Shown here: positions 31,901 to 43,665 of the stretch, piece by piece | Position numbering within the stretch: the stretch's first letter is position 1 | Layout of the letters: each line of letters opens with the position of its first letter | DNA from: Gnetum montanum | Lineage: Eukaryota; Streptophyta; Gnetopsida; Gnetales; Gnetaceae | Direction: 5' to 3' | NCBI GenBank assembly: GCA_015680685.1 | Contig: MNCI01000908.1 | Coordinates: 174,948 to 230,950 of the forward strand | Length of the DNA stretch: 56,003 bases | The notes under the pieces: model-generated | Told to the model about the DNA's origin: nothing | What the model saw: only the letters and a program-made list of their open reading frames with translations | The model's database searches: none | Made by a program: the position numbers and the translations under genes

Positions 31901-34223
31901 CCTTGGTAGTAGTTCATTGTTGAGAGTGAGCAAGAATATCACCCTACATGGATGGAGCAAGTAGTAATGGAGTTGATGGTGTAGGAACATTGGCAAAAGG
32001 GTGAGGAAGCTAGTAATTAGAAATAATTTTCCATCCAGATGATGGAGAATAAGCTCAGTAGTACTCCATGGGGTAGTAGTGATATTAGAATATGGAGATG
32101 TGATTGGAAGAGTCATGTAGAGATAAAGGTTTCTGAGCATAGTACCCATATCGATTAGGTTGTTGATAAGGGTATTAGTGTCTTGGTAGTGCCAGTGCTC
32201 ATGATTGTGGTTTCTACCACTATTGATACTATTCATATGATTAAAATGAAGGTCCACTTGGATAATACTATTATTGCTAGTGGAACTACCTAGAAATTCC
32301 TTGAGGATAAGGTAATCTTCTAGATGTTCAGCTTTGTGCTAGTCATGGATTCAAGGCATATGCCCTAGATTCCTATAAGTGTGAAAACATAGGACAACAT
32401 CCCTTAGGATGTTCATAATTGTAAATGCCACACCTACCATCATCATCTAATTCACTTTCGGAAACTCCCTCTATTATAGCAATCTTGCACTTAACTCTTT
32501 GATAGGCACATTTAGCTTCCTTGTACCTCTTGTGCTCATGATTACTACCTTATTATCTGGACTCTTCAGCAATTTTTAGGATAGCTTGAAATCTACCATT
32601 CATGGAGTCCCATAATGATCAACCTTGGTCGTAATTTTAGATTGAAATTTTTGAAATGACAAGGTTTTTCGATTCACCACATCATCAAGTGATGATTCTT
32701 CCTCATTATCATAGAATTGAACCTCCCTCTTGTGAATGAAAGGATTGCAATTATACTTCTCTACACTTTCTTGCTTCCTCAATTGTCCTTCTTCTTTAGT
32801 TACCTACTTAATCAGTCTTCGGATCTGACAAGTGCTTAATTATGACAATCGTCCTTGGGCATAGACACCAAGGATTCTCCTCATTTTAGGTGAAAGCCCA
32901 TCTACAATGTGATGAAGTTGGTCCAATTGAGAATAACCATGGCAAAGACATTTGTGTATTAAGGAATAGTATTGGCCAATGATATCATCTAAGAGTTCAT
33001 GTATCCCTTATTTCCATCCTTGGATCTACCTTCTCAAATTGGACACTTGAGAGTATGTTTGAACTTTGTCATTGAATAATTCAAGCATTGTACTCCATTT
33101 TTTGATATATTCTAGTTCTAAGAACCAATACCAATTTTTAGCTTCTTTAATAAGTGTCCATGAGAATCAATACCATTTTTTCTATGTTTTGCAAGGCACA
33201 TGCATCTTGGAAAGCTTGGAGATGGTTATGCAGATCTAGGCTATATCCCCCTTCAAATTGAGGAATATTGTTCATGTCTAGCCTTTTGATAAGACTATCC
33301 TTTACATGCCTTGTTGGAATTTGTACTAACTTTGCAACATTTAACATACTCTAGGTAGCAAGCAAAGGCTCATTGAGGCCTTGATGGGCCTATAATGCCC
33401 TCTACTACCCCATTGTTCATAGTGATGGGCCTCTCCTAAATGCCCATGCCCACAGTCCTAGCTTGCACAATGGTCCCTTCGATCATTTTGGTCCTATCAG
33501 TCATCTCCATCATGGTCACACCCCTTGTAGTTGTATTTAGAGCCAAAAGAAGAAGAAGAAGAAGACGAAGGTGAAGAAGAAGGAGGACTAGCACCATCAT
33601 GATTTCTACTACCCCCTCTTCGATGATCATGGCCACAATAGCAATCTTGTTTCTTGTTTGCATCCCTACCTTGACTCTCTTCCTTGGACCCTTCTTTGTC
33701 ATTAGATCCATTCTTGCTAGAACCATATGATTATGGACCGTGGGCTACAAGTTCTAGTTTTAACCTCTTTCACCAAATTCAAAGAGAGGAATTTCACTGA
33801 ATGGAAAACCCCACAGAGAAGGATTCTCCATCATCTTTTTGGTACAAAAGGAATAGGGAATCATTAAATCCTCTCCTTCATAGATTCATGATGCTATTCT
33901 AGCTAATGATCCCTTAGACATTGTGCCTCAATGGGATGATAATCCCTGGAGTCACTATCGTACACCACATACTCATCATGAAGTCCTTGGAGACCCCATC
34001 ATATAAGCATTTATTAGAGCATCATAAGAATATATAAACTGGGTAGCAACATGATGTTGGCCTCCATGTCATGCCACCATAGCTATTCATCCTAGTGTAG
34101 GATGAAAGTGAAGTTGGATATGTACTCATCAGGATGAGCATATATCACTTTGTATTATTAGGGAAACTATTGATGTACTCCATTAGACTTGGACAAAGAA
34201 TCACTTCTGTGAGAAGAAGACAT
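31901..34223 (-). pseudogene. E2 gag, decayed
   Basis: The ATG at 34,223 begins M-S-S-S-H like E6 gag. The stretch 33,460-33,730 codes a low-complexity Ser/His-rich segment, as in E6. 33,347-33,147 gives D-M-N-N-I-P-Q-F-E-G-G-Y and H-L-Q-A-F-Q-D-A, a core motif in which E6 has a stop. 32,782-32,600 gives V-N-R-K-T-L-S-F-Q-K-F. The region near 32,390 has an H-P-K-G-C-like word. Numerous stops and frameshifts separate these islands. The capsid/nucleocapsid role is from family knowledge. Confidence 0.75.
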
Positions 34224-34365
34224 TTTATATTAGAAAAATGAAACCATAGTATTCTTGTTAAAATTATTGTAGTAATTTTAAAGTGTGATGTGACTCTAAG
34301 GTTCATTCCAATGATTTTGAATAATTTTTACTACATCCTAAATAGCACATGTAATAAATAAAAGA
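34224..34365 (-). other. E2 5' leader
   Basis: About 140 bases between primer site and gag ATG, AT-rich, no frame. E6 has lost the corresponding leader. Confidence 0.6.
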
Positions 34366-34384
34366 TCCTTGGAAATGGCACCAA
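34366..34384 (-). promoter_or_regulatory. E2 primer binding site
   Basis: Reading from the LTR end: TTGGTGCCATTTCCAAGG. It equals TGGCGCCGTTTCCGGGG with C-to-T and G-to-A changes at CpG-type places. TGGCGCCGTTG/TCC sites complementary to tRNA-Asp are usual in Athila elements, so this assignment is likely but inferred. Confidence 0.65.
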
Positions 34385-35229
34385 TGATAAGTGGTGAGGT
34401 AACCCTATGCCTAGCCATATGAATCACAAGCATTTATGTGCAATCCAGTCAAACTTCGCAAACCTTAAGTTCTTAAGTACACTGGTTCTAAGATATGAAA
34501 TCTAATTGGAATGATCATTGTCTTCTTAGTAAGTATATGATTCAGTGCAATTGAGGTATATGATTTTTATTATTTTATATTTTATAAGTTTAATCACCTA
34601 GAACAAGAATGAAAGGTAGAGGAATTTAATATCTAACTAATCTACTATCTAGCTAGCCTAACACAAGTACCCATTCCCACTCCCCAGACACATCCTAAAT
34701 GCATGTAGCACTATTGGGGTACCAAACGTTAAGTGTTTCTGGGTTACCAGGTGCTACACATATGCTTGAAGTGATCATTCTTGTGTTCATTAATAACTAG
34801 AAATTAATTTCTTAATTAAAGTGCATTAAAGTAAAGTGCATGAATAATAAATGTATTAAAGAAAAAATTCATCTATTCTTAGTGCTACAAAGATTATCAA
34901 AAGGACTCATCTTTATTCCCATTACACTATTGTGCTTAGGTACATCAATACTCAAATAAAGATTCGTACACACTTAGACTCCTACTATGGGCACTTAGAA
35001 ATATTCTAACTCAAGAATGACTAAACTACAAGAACTTCATTACTCTATGCAAAAACTAATGAAAAACTATATGAAAATCATCATCCTAAGTGCTATATTT
35101 ATAGGTTGGCATATACTCACTGATATTGAATATTCTACATCACATATTGGGGCCTAATATTAGATATATAATATCGAGGCTTTGATATCAAATATCTGAT
35201 ATTGAAGCATGTCAAAACATGATTCATCA
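34385..35229 (-). repeat. E2 5' LTR
   Basis: 845 bp from TGATGAATCATG (35,229) to CTTATCA (34,385) on the minus strand. TATA-like word at 35,103-35,093. The upstream neighbour (35,230 and up) is E1 RT coding sequence, which shows the insertion site. U3 has decayed GATATC-type repeats. Confidence 0.9.
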
Positions 35230-36721
35230 TTGCTTGTGAGATTCTATGTCCCAATACAATGTTGTCCAAGACCATCAAATGGCTCTTTTGTCAATTGAGC
35301 CACAAGTTTGTTTCCACACATCTTTTTAGTACTTGCTAAAGGTGGTCCCAAGCTTGCTTGAATGTAGCACCATAAGTGGAGAAGTCATTCATAAAGGCTA
35401 CTACTCTATTACCAATTTGTTGTTGAAGGATGCTTAAGACTAGGTGTTGGAAAGTGGCAGGAGCATTGCATAAACCAAAATGCATCTTGTGATATGAAAA
35501 GGTCCCCCAAGGACTTGTGAATGTTTTTTTGGCCTAGTCCTTTGGAGCAATCTAGATCTGTTTATAGCCACTATAACCATCTAGAAAATTGCAATAATAA
35601 TGCCCAGATCTAGTTTTCAACACTTTATCAATGAATGGTAATGAAAAATGATCCTTCAATATTGCCATATTCAACACATAAAAATCAATGCAAACTTGCC
35701 ACTTGTCATCTTTATTTGGCATAATTATGATTGGACTAATCCACTCACTATCTACAATGGGATAGATAAACCTCACCTTGAGGAGTTGTTTGATTTCCTC
35801 TTTGACGATCTACTTCAATTTGGGGTTCAATCACCAATGCATTTTTCTCTTTGGCTTGATGGTTGGGTCAATGTAGATACCATGCTAGCATATCCTAGGA
35901 TCAATCCCTATGAGTTTAGGATATGACCAAGTAAAGGTTGTTGACCATTTATTAATCACATTTAACAACATTCGTTTTTATTCTGGAGCAAGATTTTCAT
36001 TGATTATTACTAGCTTCCCATTTTTTAAGAATGCATATTCCATGCCAACAGGTATAGTTTTTAACTCAATGGACTCTTGTTTAAAATTTTCAAGAATTTC
36101 CAACTCTTCACAATAGGTATCATCATTTGCATTATCAAATATTTGGTGATGAACTTGCTCTAGTTCATCCATACCTACAACATAAGTGCATGTCAAGCTC
36201 TTAATAAGTTTCATGCAAAGTTTTCTACTTCTAGAATTAGTGATCAGCCACTCGTTGCCATCTTGTTTTGTGGCTATTACATACAAACACCTTTGAATAT
36301 CTACTTTAGGTGCATACTTCCTACATGTGGAAATAGATGCTCATTTCATGGACCAAAATTTCTGCACACAATTGCACCCTATATCACTATACACGATGCA
36401 TGGCACTTACTTCTTCTCGATCGTTCTAGATGCATTTTCCTTAGATATCTCCAAGGAAAGATCTTTGATGTCCATTCCTGCATCAACAATGCTTAGCCAT
36501 GCCCTTCCCATGATGATTGGGAAGTCCCATTAATAGTTCTTAACCTTGATTACTAGGAAATCAGTAGGATAAGGCCATCTAGAGATAGTGGTCACAATGT
36601 CTTCCAGTAGTTCCATTGGAACAACAATGAACTGGTCTACTAATTCCAATCAAATATTTCTCTTCTTGAGGGGTAGCAAGTCTTAGGAATTATATATCTT
36701 ATGAAAAATCAATTTCACACT
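35230..36721 (-). pseudogene. E1 pol, 5' part: protease end and reverse transcriptase start
   Basis: Reading down from 36,721 there is the end of a protease (V-K-L-I-F-H-K right after where D-S-G would be, then D-F-L-V-I-K-V, I-I-M-G-R-A-W-L-S and L-S-L-E-I-S-K-E-N), a linker, a 102-codon run at 36,286-35,978 with E-L-E-I-L-E-N-F-K-Q-E-S-I-E-L-K, then RT: 35,776-35,552 with W-I-S-P-I-I-I-M-P-N-K, W-Q-V-C-I-D-F and F-L-D-G-Y-S-G-Y-K-Q-I. It continues to K-S-H-L-M-V and G-H-R-I-S-Q at 35,230. The protein resumes at 10,753. Upstream of 36,721 the element is lost: gag, primer site and 5' LTR of E1 are absent. Confidence 0.8.
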
Positions 36722-36818
36722 AAAAATTCCTCACATACACATGTGGTTGGCAACCCTGCTTCTCCATCTCTCTGTGTATCTAATTCCTTCAAGTCCTCTT
36801 CAAACCAAATACCACCTA

Positions 36819-36884
36819 GAATCCATACTATTATGCTCATTCATGTCGTATATAATTGTGTCTAATCAATAATAGTATGGATTC
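36819..36884. repeat. 16-bp perfect inverted repeat with 34-base loop
   Basis: GAATCCATACTATTAT at 36,819-36,834 and its exact complement at 36,869-36,884. The spacing allows a hairpin. It lies beside the E1/E5 boundary and is not part of any recognised LTR. Confidence 0.85.
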
Positions 36885-36959
36885 ACATCCTCTAACATAG
36901 GTTCAAATATGCTTGATTCATCATGTACTAGACCCCTTTGTTATCATTCAAATCATCAA

Positions 36960-38000
36960 CTACTTCTAGCTTGAGATCATGAGTGAAATACAACAACTAC
37001 TTCTAGCTTGAGATCATGAGTGAAATACAACACCTCATGAGGCTTCAATTTCCTTGAAGCATATGCTACTACTTTTTCTTATTTCATGAGAATGCATTGA
37101 TAACCTTTACCTAACATACTTGTGTAAACATCTTATAGTTTACTTAGAGAAGAGGAAAGAAGTACAATAGTTGAAATCACTCTACTTTTAAGTTCATGAA
37201 AAGTAACCTAAAATTATGGATTTTATAAAAATCCAATATCCTTTTAGAATAGCTTCATAAAAGATGAAGTAATGCATGAGAGGTTCTTGATGAACTTACT
37301 ATAGTAACCTACCAAACAAAGAAAACTATGAGCATCCTTGACATCCTTATGAATATGCTAATGCTAAATAATTAATATATCAGTGGGGTCGATCTCTATA
37401 CCAACTTTCAAAATGACATGTAATGAGAACTGAATCTCTCATGACCAAAATGAACACTTTGGGAATGGAGTAAATAACTAATGTTCCATAAACATCTATA
37501 AAACTATTCAAAATTATTGCTCATGAAGATCCTTTTATGGAGAGTACACTAAAATATAATTAATAAATACAATGAAAAAATGGTCTACCCATGATCTCAC
37601 CACACTATTCATGAGATGTGTTAACACTATATAAGCATAAATGAGCGTAAATAATAAAATCATGAATTAATAATGCACATATCATATCTTAAAGTCTATA
37701 TTAGGGACATCCTCCTCTATGCTGTAAGTATCATGATACCCTTAATTTAGATCTATCTTCAAGAACAACTGAGCTTCTCTCAACTGATTGAACAAATTGC
37801 ATATTTGAGGTAACAAATAATTTTTTATCATAATGGCATGATTAAGTTATTATTCATTGATGAATAACCTTATGCTTTCATACTTCTTCTTAATGAAGAG
37901 AAGACAAGCATCCCAAGAAAGACATTTGAGTGAATCACACTCTTATCTAGTAGCTCTTGAGTTAATTCTTCAGTTAATCTAAGTTAATAGAAGATAGCTT
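36960..38000 (-). pseudogene. E5 reverse transcriptase and RNase H, decayed
   Basis: Read down the minus strand: Q-L-R-E-A-Q-L-F-L-K-I-D-L near 37,790, then V-V-R-S-W-V-D-H-F-F-I-V-F-I-N-Y-I-L-V-Y-S (the F-I-D-D-I-L-V-Y-S box with Asp-Asp changed to Asn-Tyr), G-Y-Y-S-K-F-I-K-N-L-S near 37,290, and V-V-A-Y-A-S-R-K-L-K-P-H-E-V near 37,060, the chromovirus RNase H motif. Frames change several times. Assignment to chromoviruses is from these motifs. Confidence 0.7.
36961..37033. repeat. 37-bp tandem duplication
   Basis: TACTTCTAGCTTGAGATCAT and the following 17 bases occur twice in a row (period 37, no mismatch). It lies in the E5 RNase H remnant, duplicating codons of the E-L-x-x-V-V motif. Confidence 0.9.
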
Positions 38001-40679
38001 GTATGAAATCTTAGAAAGGATTAGCACCAAGTTTGAGAGCAATCTCCAAGTAAATATTATAACTTCAAAATAAGCTACACAACTTTTAACTAAAGACATT
38101 AGAAGACATAAAAACAATAATATTGTGATTGATCCCTTATGGAGAAGAAGGTTTACTAATGAAAAAAAAAATGAAATAAGAGTGGAACATCCATAAAACC
38201 TAGTGAAAGGACCTTGAAGAGAAAAGATCCAACATAATCTTGCATGACCTACTATGCACAGTTACTTGAACATTATCATCTTTTACCAAGAAAAATGTCT
38301 TGTGATAACAATAAAAGCTATCCTAATAGTTACAAAACCAATCCATTTCTATCATAAAATCATATTCTCTTAGATTGATGATATTAAGATCATTGAGCCT
38401 AGAAGCATCTTAAATCATCAAAGACACATGCCTACAAAGATTATCTGTAGTACCCATACTATCACCCACTAAACTAATAACAAGTTCATGAATAAGAAAG
38501 TTACTTTCCAAATCCAAAAATATATCTATCTATGGATTAACATAAGAATGACTAAAACCATGATTAAATAAAATCAAAATTTTAAGTTTTGAAATCATAC
38601 ATCTTGTCTCCAATACTATGTTGTGTGGATCATCAACTAGCTAGTTAGTCAAAGCATACACATATCCATGTGTCATAGCATCATCATGACCATCTCCTAG
38701 TCTATCACTCTACTAAGAACCATCATTACTTGCATGATTTGAATAGAGAAATCTCTTTTGATTCCGCTACTCATAATTACTATGATTAATATGATCCTTT
38801 TGGAACTATCCAACTTTCTCATAATCATGGAAAGTAATGGATTTAGGAAAAAAATGAAAACCCTAAGATTCCTATATTATTATAAAAGATTTATTAAACA
38901 CCATGAAAGTCCTAGAAATAGCTTTTAAAAGTTCCCCAATCACATGATGTATACCATCTTAGAAAAATATACAATAATAATAACTTGGTGAGTCAAAAAT
39001 ATCTAAAATTAGAAGCTTACTATTTAATTATTTTGAACCATAGGTCAACTCTCAAATCATGATTTCTATGTATTACGAAATTATGTCTAAGAATTCATCC
39101 AAAAATAAATTGATATGATGCTTGATATCATGGTTGTAGTATAAAGTTATACTCCAAAATAGATTTAAAAATATACCAAGATGGTATTCAGTATGTTGGT
39201 TACTTATGGATTAAATTCTACAAATATACATAGTTTCATGAATATCGTTGATAGTTGCATACATGATGGACATGAATTTTATGAATAATAAAATATGTTA
39301 TAAGAATGATTATAACCACCAATGTTAAAATTATTATTATGTCAATAACTAGGTAAAACTAGCTTCTTATTAATGGAATTGATGCAATTATTAATAGCAT
39401 ATTACCAATGATTTTAGCCAATATGACTTTTTCCATTATGTTCAAACTTTGAAAATCATATCTATAAATCAATTGTCTACAATCTAAATGCTAAATTTAT
39501 GACCAAAATCATTATCTATGAGCTATATATAAGTGCTTAAATAAAGAGGATAGTAGAGATATGAGTATAAATGCAACATAAAAAAATTATTCATACTTGA
39601 GCATATTTGGAATTATAATCCTAATTATCACTAGAATGCCTTAGTCTATATTTTGTCTATGTTCAAAAATCAATCAAGCACTTTAGATCAAACAATCAAA
39701 AGTCCTAGTAATTGATCACAATGATAAAACTAAGTAATAGATGAAAATAGAACTTAATTCATGTCTAAATAAAAAGTTAGGTTCTTGCACTAGATATAAA
39801 AAATCATAACCTATTCTTTATTAGAAAAATTGAATTTTAATTTATGTAGAATTAGCTTCTAAGACCAATTCCATTGAATCTAAATGGGTGTAATTTTTTA
39901 CTTACATGTAAAACTTAAAGTAAATGAAAAATGTGAGAGGTAAAAGACATGGAAATAACTACTAATAATTGTGATGAATTGATATTAAACCTATCCTTAT
40001 GAGGTATTAAGACCAAGGTGAGTTTTTAAGATTTTTCAAAATATAGAATAGAAAACTATGAACCCCTTAATATGTACATATTATTCTTTTGGCTAAAATC
40101 CATGTCTAATAATTTTTTTAAATGGATGCACAAGTTGCCCCACCATTTGAAGATTACTACTACTACTATTGTTTACTAGATCTAGAACTCTATGCTTACT
40201 TGATCCTATCATATTTGCCAAAAGATGTTTGTTCCCTCTTCTAATAATGATTGTACCATGTTTCCTCTACTAGTTGACTCTCATTAAAATCCATTGCACG
40301 AACGCATGGATCCTAATACATTTGAAGGTGAAAAGAAAGTAAGCGATTCCAAATGGACACATGAAGACCACAAATGAAATAGTTCACTTTAAACTTTTCA
40401 TTAGAATGTATGTCAAGCACATAAATGATCAACTCTAGAAAATTTTAGTTGTACATGATGTTGGTCTAATTTTTATGATAGATATTATAGAATTCATTTC
40501 TCTTAGACTTCACATATTCCAAAAGAATATAATGCTCAATGAACATCATAGTCCTTTAAATAATGCACTTTCTCCTAAGTAGCCCACCAATGACTATAGG
40601 AATCTTTTAACTAGTATGTTAGTAATTGAGTTTGCTACGTGGAAGTATAGTCCACCAATTTAATGATCTTCATAACCTT
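38000..40679 (-). pseudogene. E5 protease and gag, decayed
   Basis: Near 38,580 the minus strand reads I-L-F-N-H-G-F-S-H-S-Y-V-N-P, where chromovirus proteases have I-L-I-D-x-G-S-T-H-S-(F/Y)-V: the catalytic Asp is Asn. At 40,560-40,300 it reads S-K-R-N-E-F-Y-N, N-F-L-E-L-I-I-Y-V and F-K-V-N-Y-F-I-C-G-L-H, matching the K-K-x-E-F...F-x-x-G-L layout of chromovirus gag. The stretch 39,000-40,000 between them is AT-rich and holds only scattered codon islands. It is cut at 40,679 by E6. Confidence 0.55.
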
Positions 40680-41304
40680 TGATGGGATGCGATATTGCAT
40701 GGGCCACGATATCGCGTACGCGATATCATGGTCGTCACGATATTGCATCCCTCGCGATATTGGGTCTTGCCCTACGATATCGCATACATAGTATCGTGGT
40801 GCGCCATCATATCTATAAATAAGAGCTGGCTCTCCCTTGTTTTCCATCCTAGGTCTAGACCATAGTGAAACTCTAGTAGATTGATCACTCTAGAGATAGA
40901 ATATTTTCCATGTACCCATAGTAGGAGTCTTAAAGTGAATAGATATTTATTTGAGCAAACATTGTACCTAAACATAAGTTTTTGTATGGAAATAAAGACA
41001 AGCTTCTTGGATAAACCTTGCAGTGCATGGAATAGGCTAATTAGGATTTTATTTATTATTATTTACTGTTTTCCATTTACATGCTTTATTAGGAATTAAA
41101 TCTTTCTCAACCCATCTCTCCTAGTTAAGTGCCTCAGTACGACCACCTCGAGCACGTGTGTTACGCGTGGTGATCCCAACAACGATTAGCATTTGGTAAC
41201 CACGGTTGCATTGGTTCAGGGTGTGAATGGTAAGTGGGAAAGGATGCTGACGCTAGGTTAATTTAGACTTAGTTCGTTAGTTAGAGTTAGTCAATTAGTC
41301 TCTT
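40680..41304 (+). repeat. E6 5' LTR, 3' end missing
   Basis: Starts TGATGGGATGCG and aligns with the 3' LTR up to AGTCAATTAGTCTCT (41,304). The last roughly 235 bp present in the 3' LTR, and the primer site, are missing here; the sequence goes straight to TCTCATAAGAAAA. The words CTTCTCATAAGA occur at this junction and again in gag at 41,362, so a slip between short repeats is possible. U3 holds four or more GCGATATCG/CGATATTG palindromes. Confidence 0.88.
40814..40822 (+). promoter_or_regulatory. TATA box of E6 5' LTR
   Basis: TATAAATAA directly after the palindrome array, conserved in the 3' LTR at 49,436-49,444 and, inverted, in E1 and E2 as TATAAATATAG. Confidence 0.65.
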
Positions 41305-41354
41305 CTCATAAGAAAAAATTATATAATGGTTAATTAGCACACCAAAACATAATA

Positions 41355-43665
41355 ATGTCTTCTTCTCATAAGAGCAATTCACCACCTAGGAATAATACAA
41401 AGGACAGTCAGCAGCATCAAACACATAACCCAAATCCACCAGTTCCTCAACAATATAGGTTGACATATACTCATCCCGATGAGTATATACCTAACTTTAC
41501 TTTTATACTCCATCAAGATGAATAAATGCGCTGGAGGGATTTGAAAGGTAACATTGTGTTACCTCCTGATCGTGCAGTCCCCAACATGCTTCTTTGTGCT
41601 TTAGCACAGATTGGCATGACTCAGCTCTATGTTGAATACATTGTGGAAAATTTTGACATGAGGGATTACCATCCCACAGCTTTACAACGTATGAGGGACT
41701 CAAGGCAGGAGAGCCAACATACACTGTTGAAGGGAAAAGAGGTCCCGCATGTCCTAAGTGAAATCAGAGATGGTGAACCACTCATAACGGGTTCTCTATC
41801 GAAAGATGTTCCCCCTCCTAACAATAATGAGGAGGTGGGGTATCAGAACCTACGCTCCACGATACACAACCCTAGTTCTGATCTCCATGAACACCAGCTG
41901 TTCACTGAGGGAACAACAACATACAACAAGGATGGGCACTTAGATCATCACCACGATCGGGGCCAAAGCCACAGAAGAGAAGGTAAGAAACATCATCATG
42001 GCGATGGTTCTCCTTCTTCTTCTCCTTCTTCACATCATTCACCCTCTCCTTCCACCTCTGGGCGTAGTCATAAAGAGCATAATAGTGAGGATAGAGGTAG
42101 GAAAAATGAGAGACCTCGACAAGAGAGTCTAGAAAGAGGACAAGGACATGAATGAACGGAAAGTAGGGAACAACAGAGACATCATAGATATCATGAAAGA
42201 GATGATCATGATGAACCCCTACTTGCCACTAAAAGTATGCTTAATATAACGGAGGCAGTAAGAATTCCAACAAGGCATTTAAAAGATAGTCGGATCAAGC
42301 ACTTAGACATGAACAACATTCCACGCTTTGAAGGGGGATACAATGCGGATCCGCAAAATCATTTATAGGCATTCCATGATGCCTATTCCTTGCAGAACAT
42401 AGAAAATGAGTAGAAAAAACTATAATTGTTTCCCAAGACACTCATCAAGGAAGCAAAGAGTTGGTACTAGTCCTTAGAACCAGAAACCATCAAGAGGTGG
42501 AGTACGATGTTAGAACTCTTCAACGATAAATATCAAACGTACTCCAAGGTGTCTAATTTACGTAAGCAGATCCAAGGATGGAAGCAAAGTACTCATGAAC
42601 CCTTTGATGCTACCATGGGTTGCTACTATGCATTGCTACATTGTTGCCTGGGCCATGGTTATGCACAGTGGGATCAACTCCACCACATCGTAGATGGGCT
42701 AAGATATGAAACTAGGAGAACCCATGGGACTTATGCCCAAGGGAGATTATCAGAACTTAGATCCCATGAGATTCATCGATTGTTGGAACAAATAGCCAAA
42801 GAAGAAGGGGAGCTACAAAAAAGAGAAAGTGCGAAAGAATACAACCATGATCCCTCTCTTCGAAAGAAGGGAGTGAGATTTTGTGATGAAGAGGATGAGT
42901 CACCACTCGAAAAGTTGGTGAACCGAAAAAATTTGTCACTCCAAAAGCTAACAACGAAGGTGGTGGCTAAGGTAGACGAAGTATGGTGCTCCTTAGACAG
43001 TAAAATTGAAACTATCCTAAAAATCATAAAGGAGTCTAAGGAGGAACGAAGTAGTGATAAGAACAAAAAAAAGCAGAGAGATTCAGCCCCTGCACATGAC
43101 AAGGGTAAAGGGAAAATAACTATCTCCGATAAGGTTGTGGATTTGGATACAGACGATGATGGTGGATGTGAGATCTACTATTATGACCATCCTAAGGGAT
43201 GTTGTCCAATCATCTCACATCTACAAGAGTCTGGGGTGTATGCACCCAACCTGAGACTCAACAAACAGCAGAAACCCCAAAGGTTACCTTATCCCCAAGG
43301 TAACCCGAGATAGTTCCACCAACCGTTGATGTACTATCCAAGTGGAACTCCACCACAACCCATCGGGCAACATCAGCAGTGGCAACACCCATAGTCATGG
43401 GGGATGCCACCGCCTGGGCAACAATACCCTTGTCGGTAGCTGATTCCTCCAAGTGACCCTATGGGTTACACAACTCCACAACGTCACTACCTAGTTCGGG
43501 AACATTACTAGACCTCCCCTCTGGGAAGGGACACTCCACATGTATACCATCCTCCAAATCCATCTGCACCTCCCACGCCAATAGCTCCACCACCAACCAC
43601 TCCAACAACGCCAAGGGTATTTCCCACTCAACCACAACAACCTAATGTCATGAGGGCTTCCAATC
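41355..43665 (+). pseudogene. E6 gag, one frame with stops
   Basis: The ATG at 41,355 gives M-S-S-S-H-K-S, matched by E2 (34,223). The frame is kept through 43,665 with about a dozen stops; open runs are 41,526-42,155 (210 codons) and 42,507-43,313 (269 codons). Features: a H/S/P-rich low-complexity stretch (42,000-42,060), D-M-N-N-I-P-R-F-E-G-G-Y, an alpha-helical part W-K-Q-S-T-H-E-P-F-D-A, a Glu/Lys-rich segment, H-P-K-G-C-C-P-I-I-S-H-L, and a Pro-rich tail (43,320-43,660). No classical C-C-H-C knuckle was seen. The role in the virus-like particle is from family knowledge. Confidence 0.8.

Larger units (their letters stand above)
36722..40679 (-). mobile_element. E5, old chromovirus-type Ty3/gypsy element, main part
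   Basis: Minus-strand remnants in the order gag (about 40,679-38,750), protease (about 38,600), RT (about 38,000-37,340) and RNase H (37,340-36,960). It is the most decayed element, with a stop every 10-20 codons. The gag start lies at 50,099-50,230, on the far side of E6. The right end of E1 cuts it at about 36,721. Confidence 0.65.

Noticed and set aside
41503-41724. Minus frames opposite E6 gag and pol (also 42,757-43,102, 43,943-44,477, 46,872-47,268)
   Set aside because: Antisense shadows of coding sequence; no splice signals or domains.
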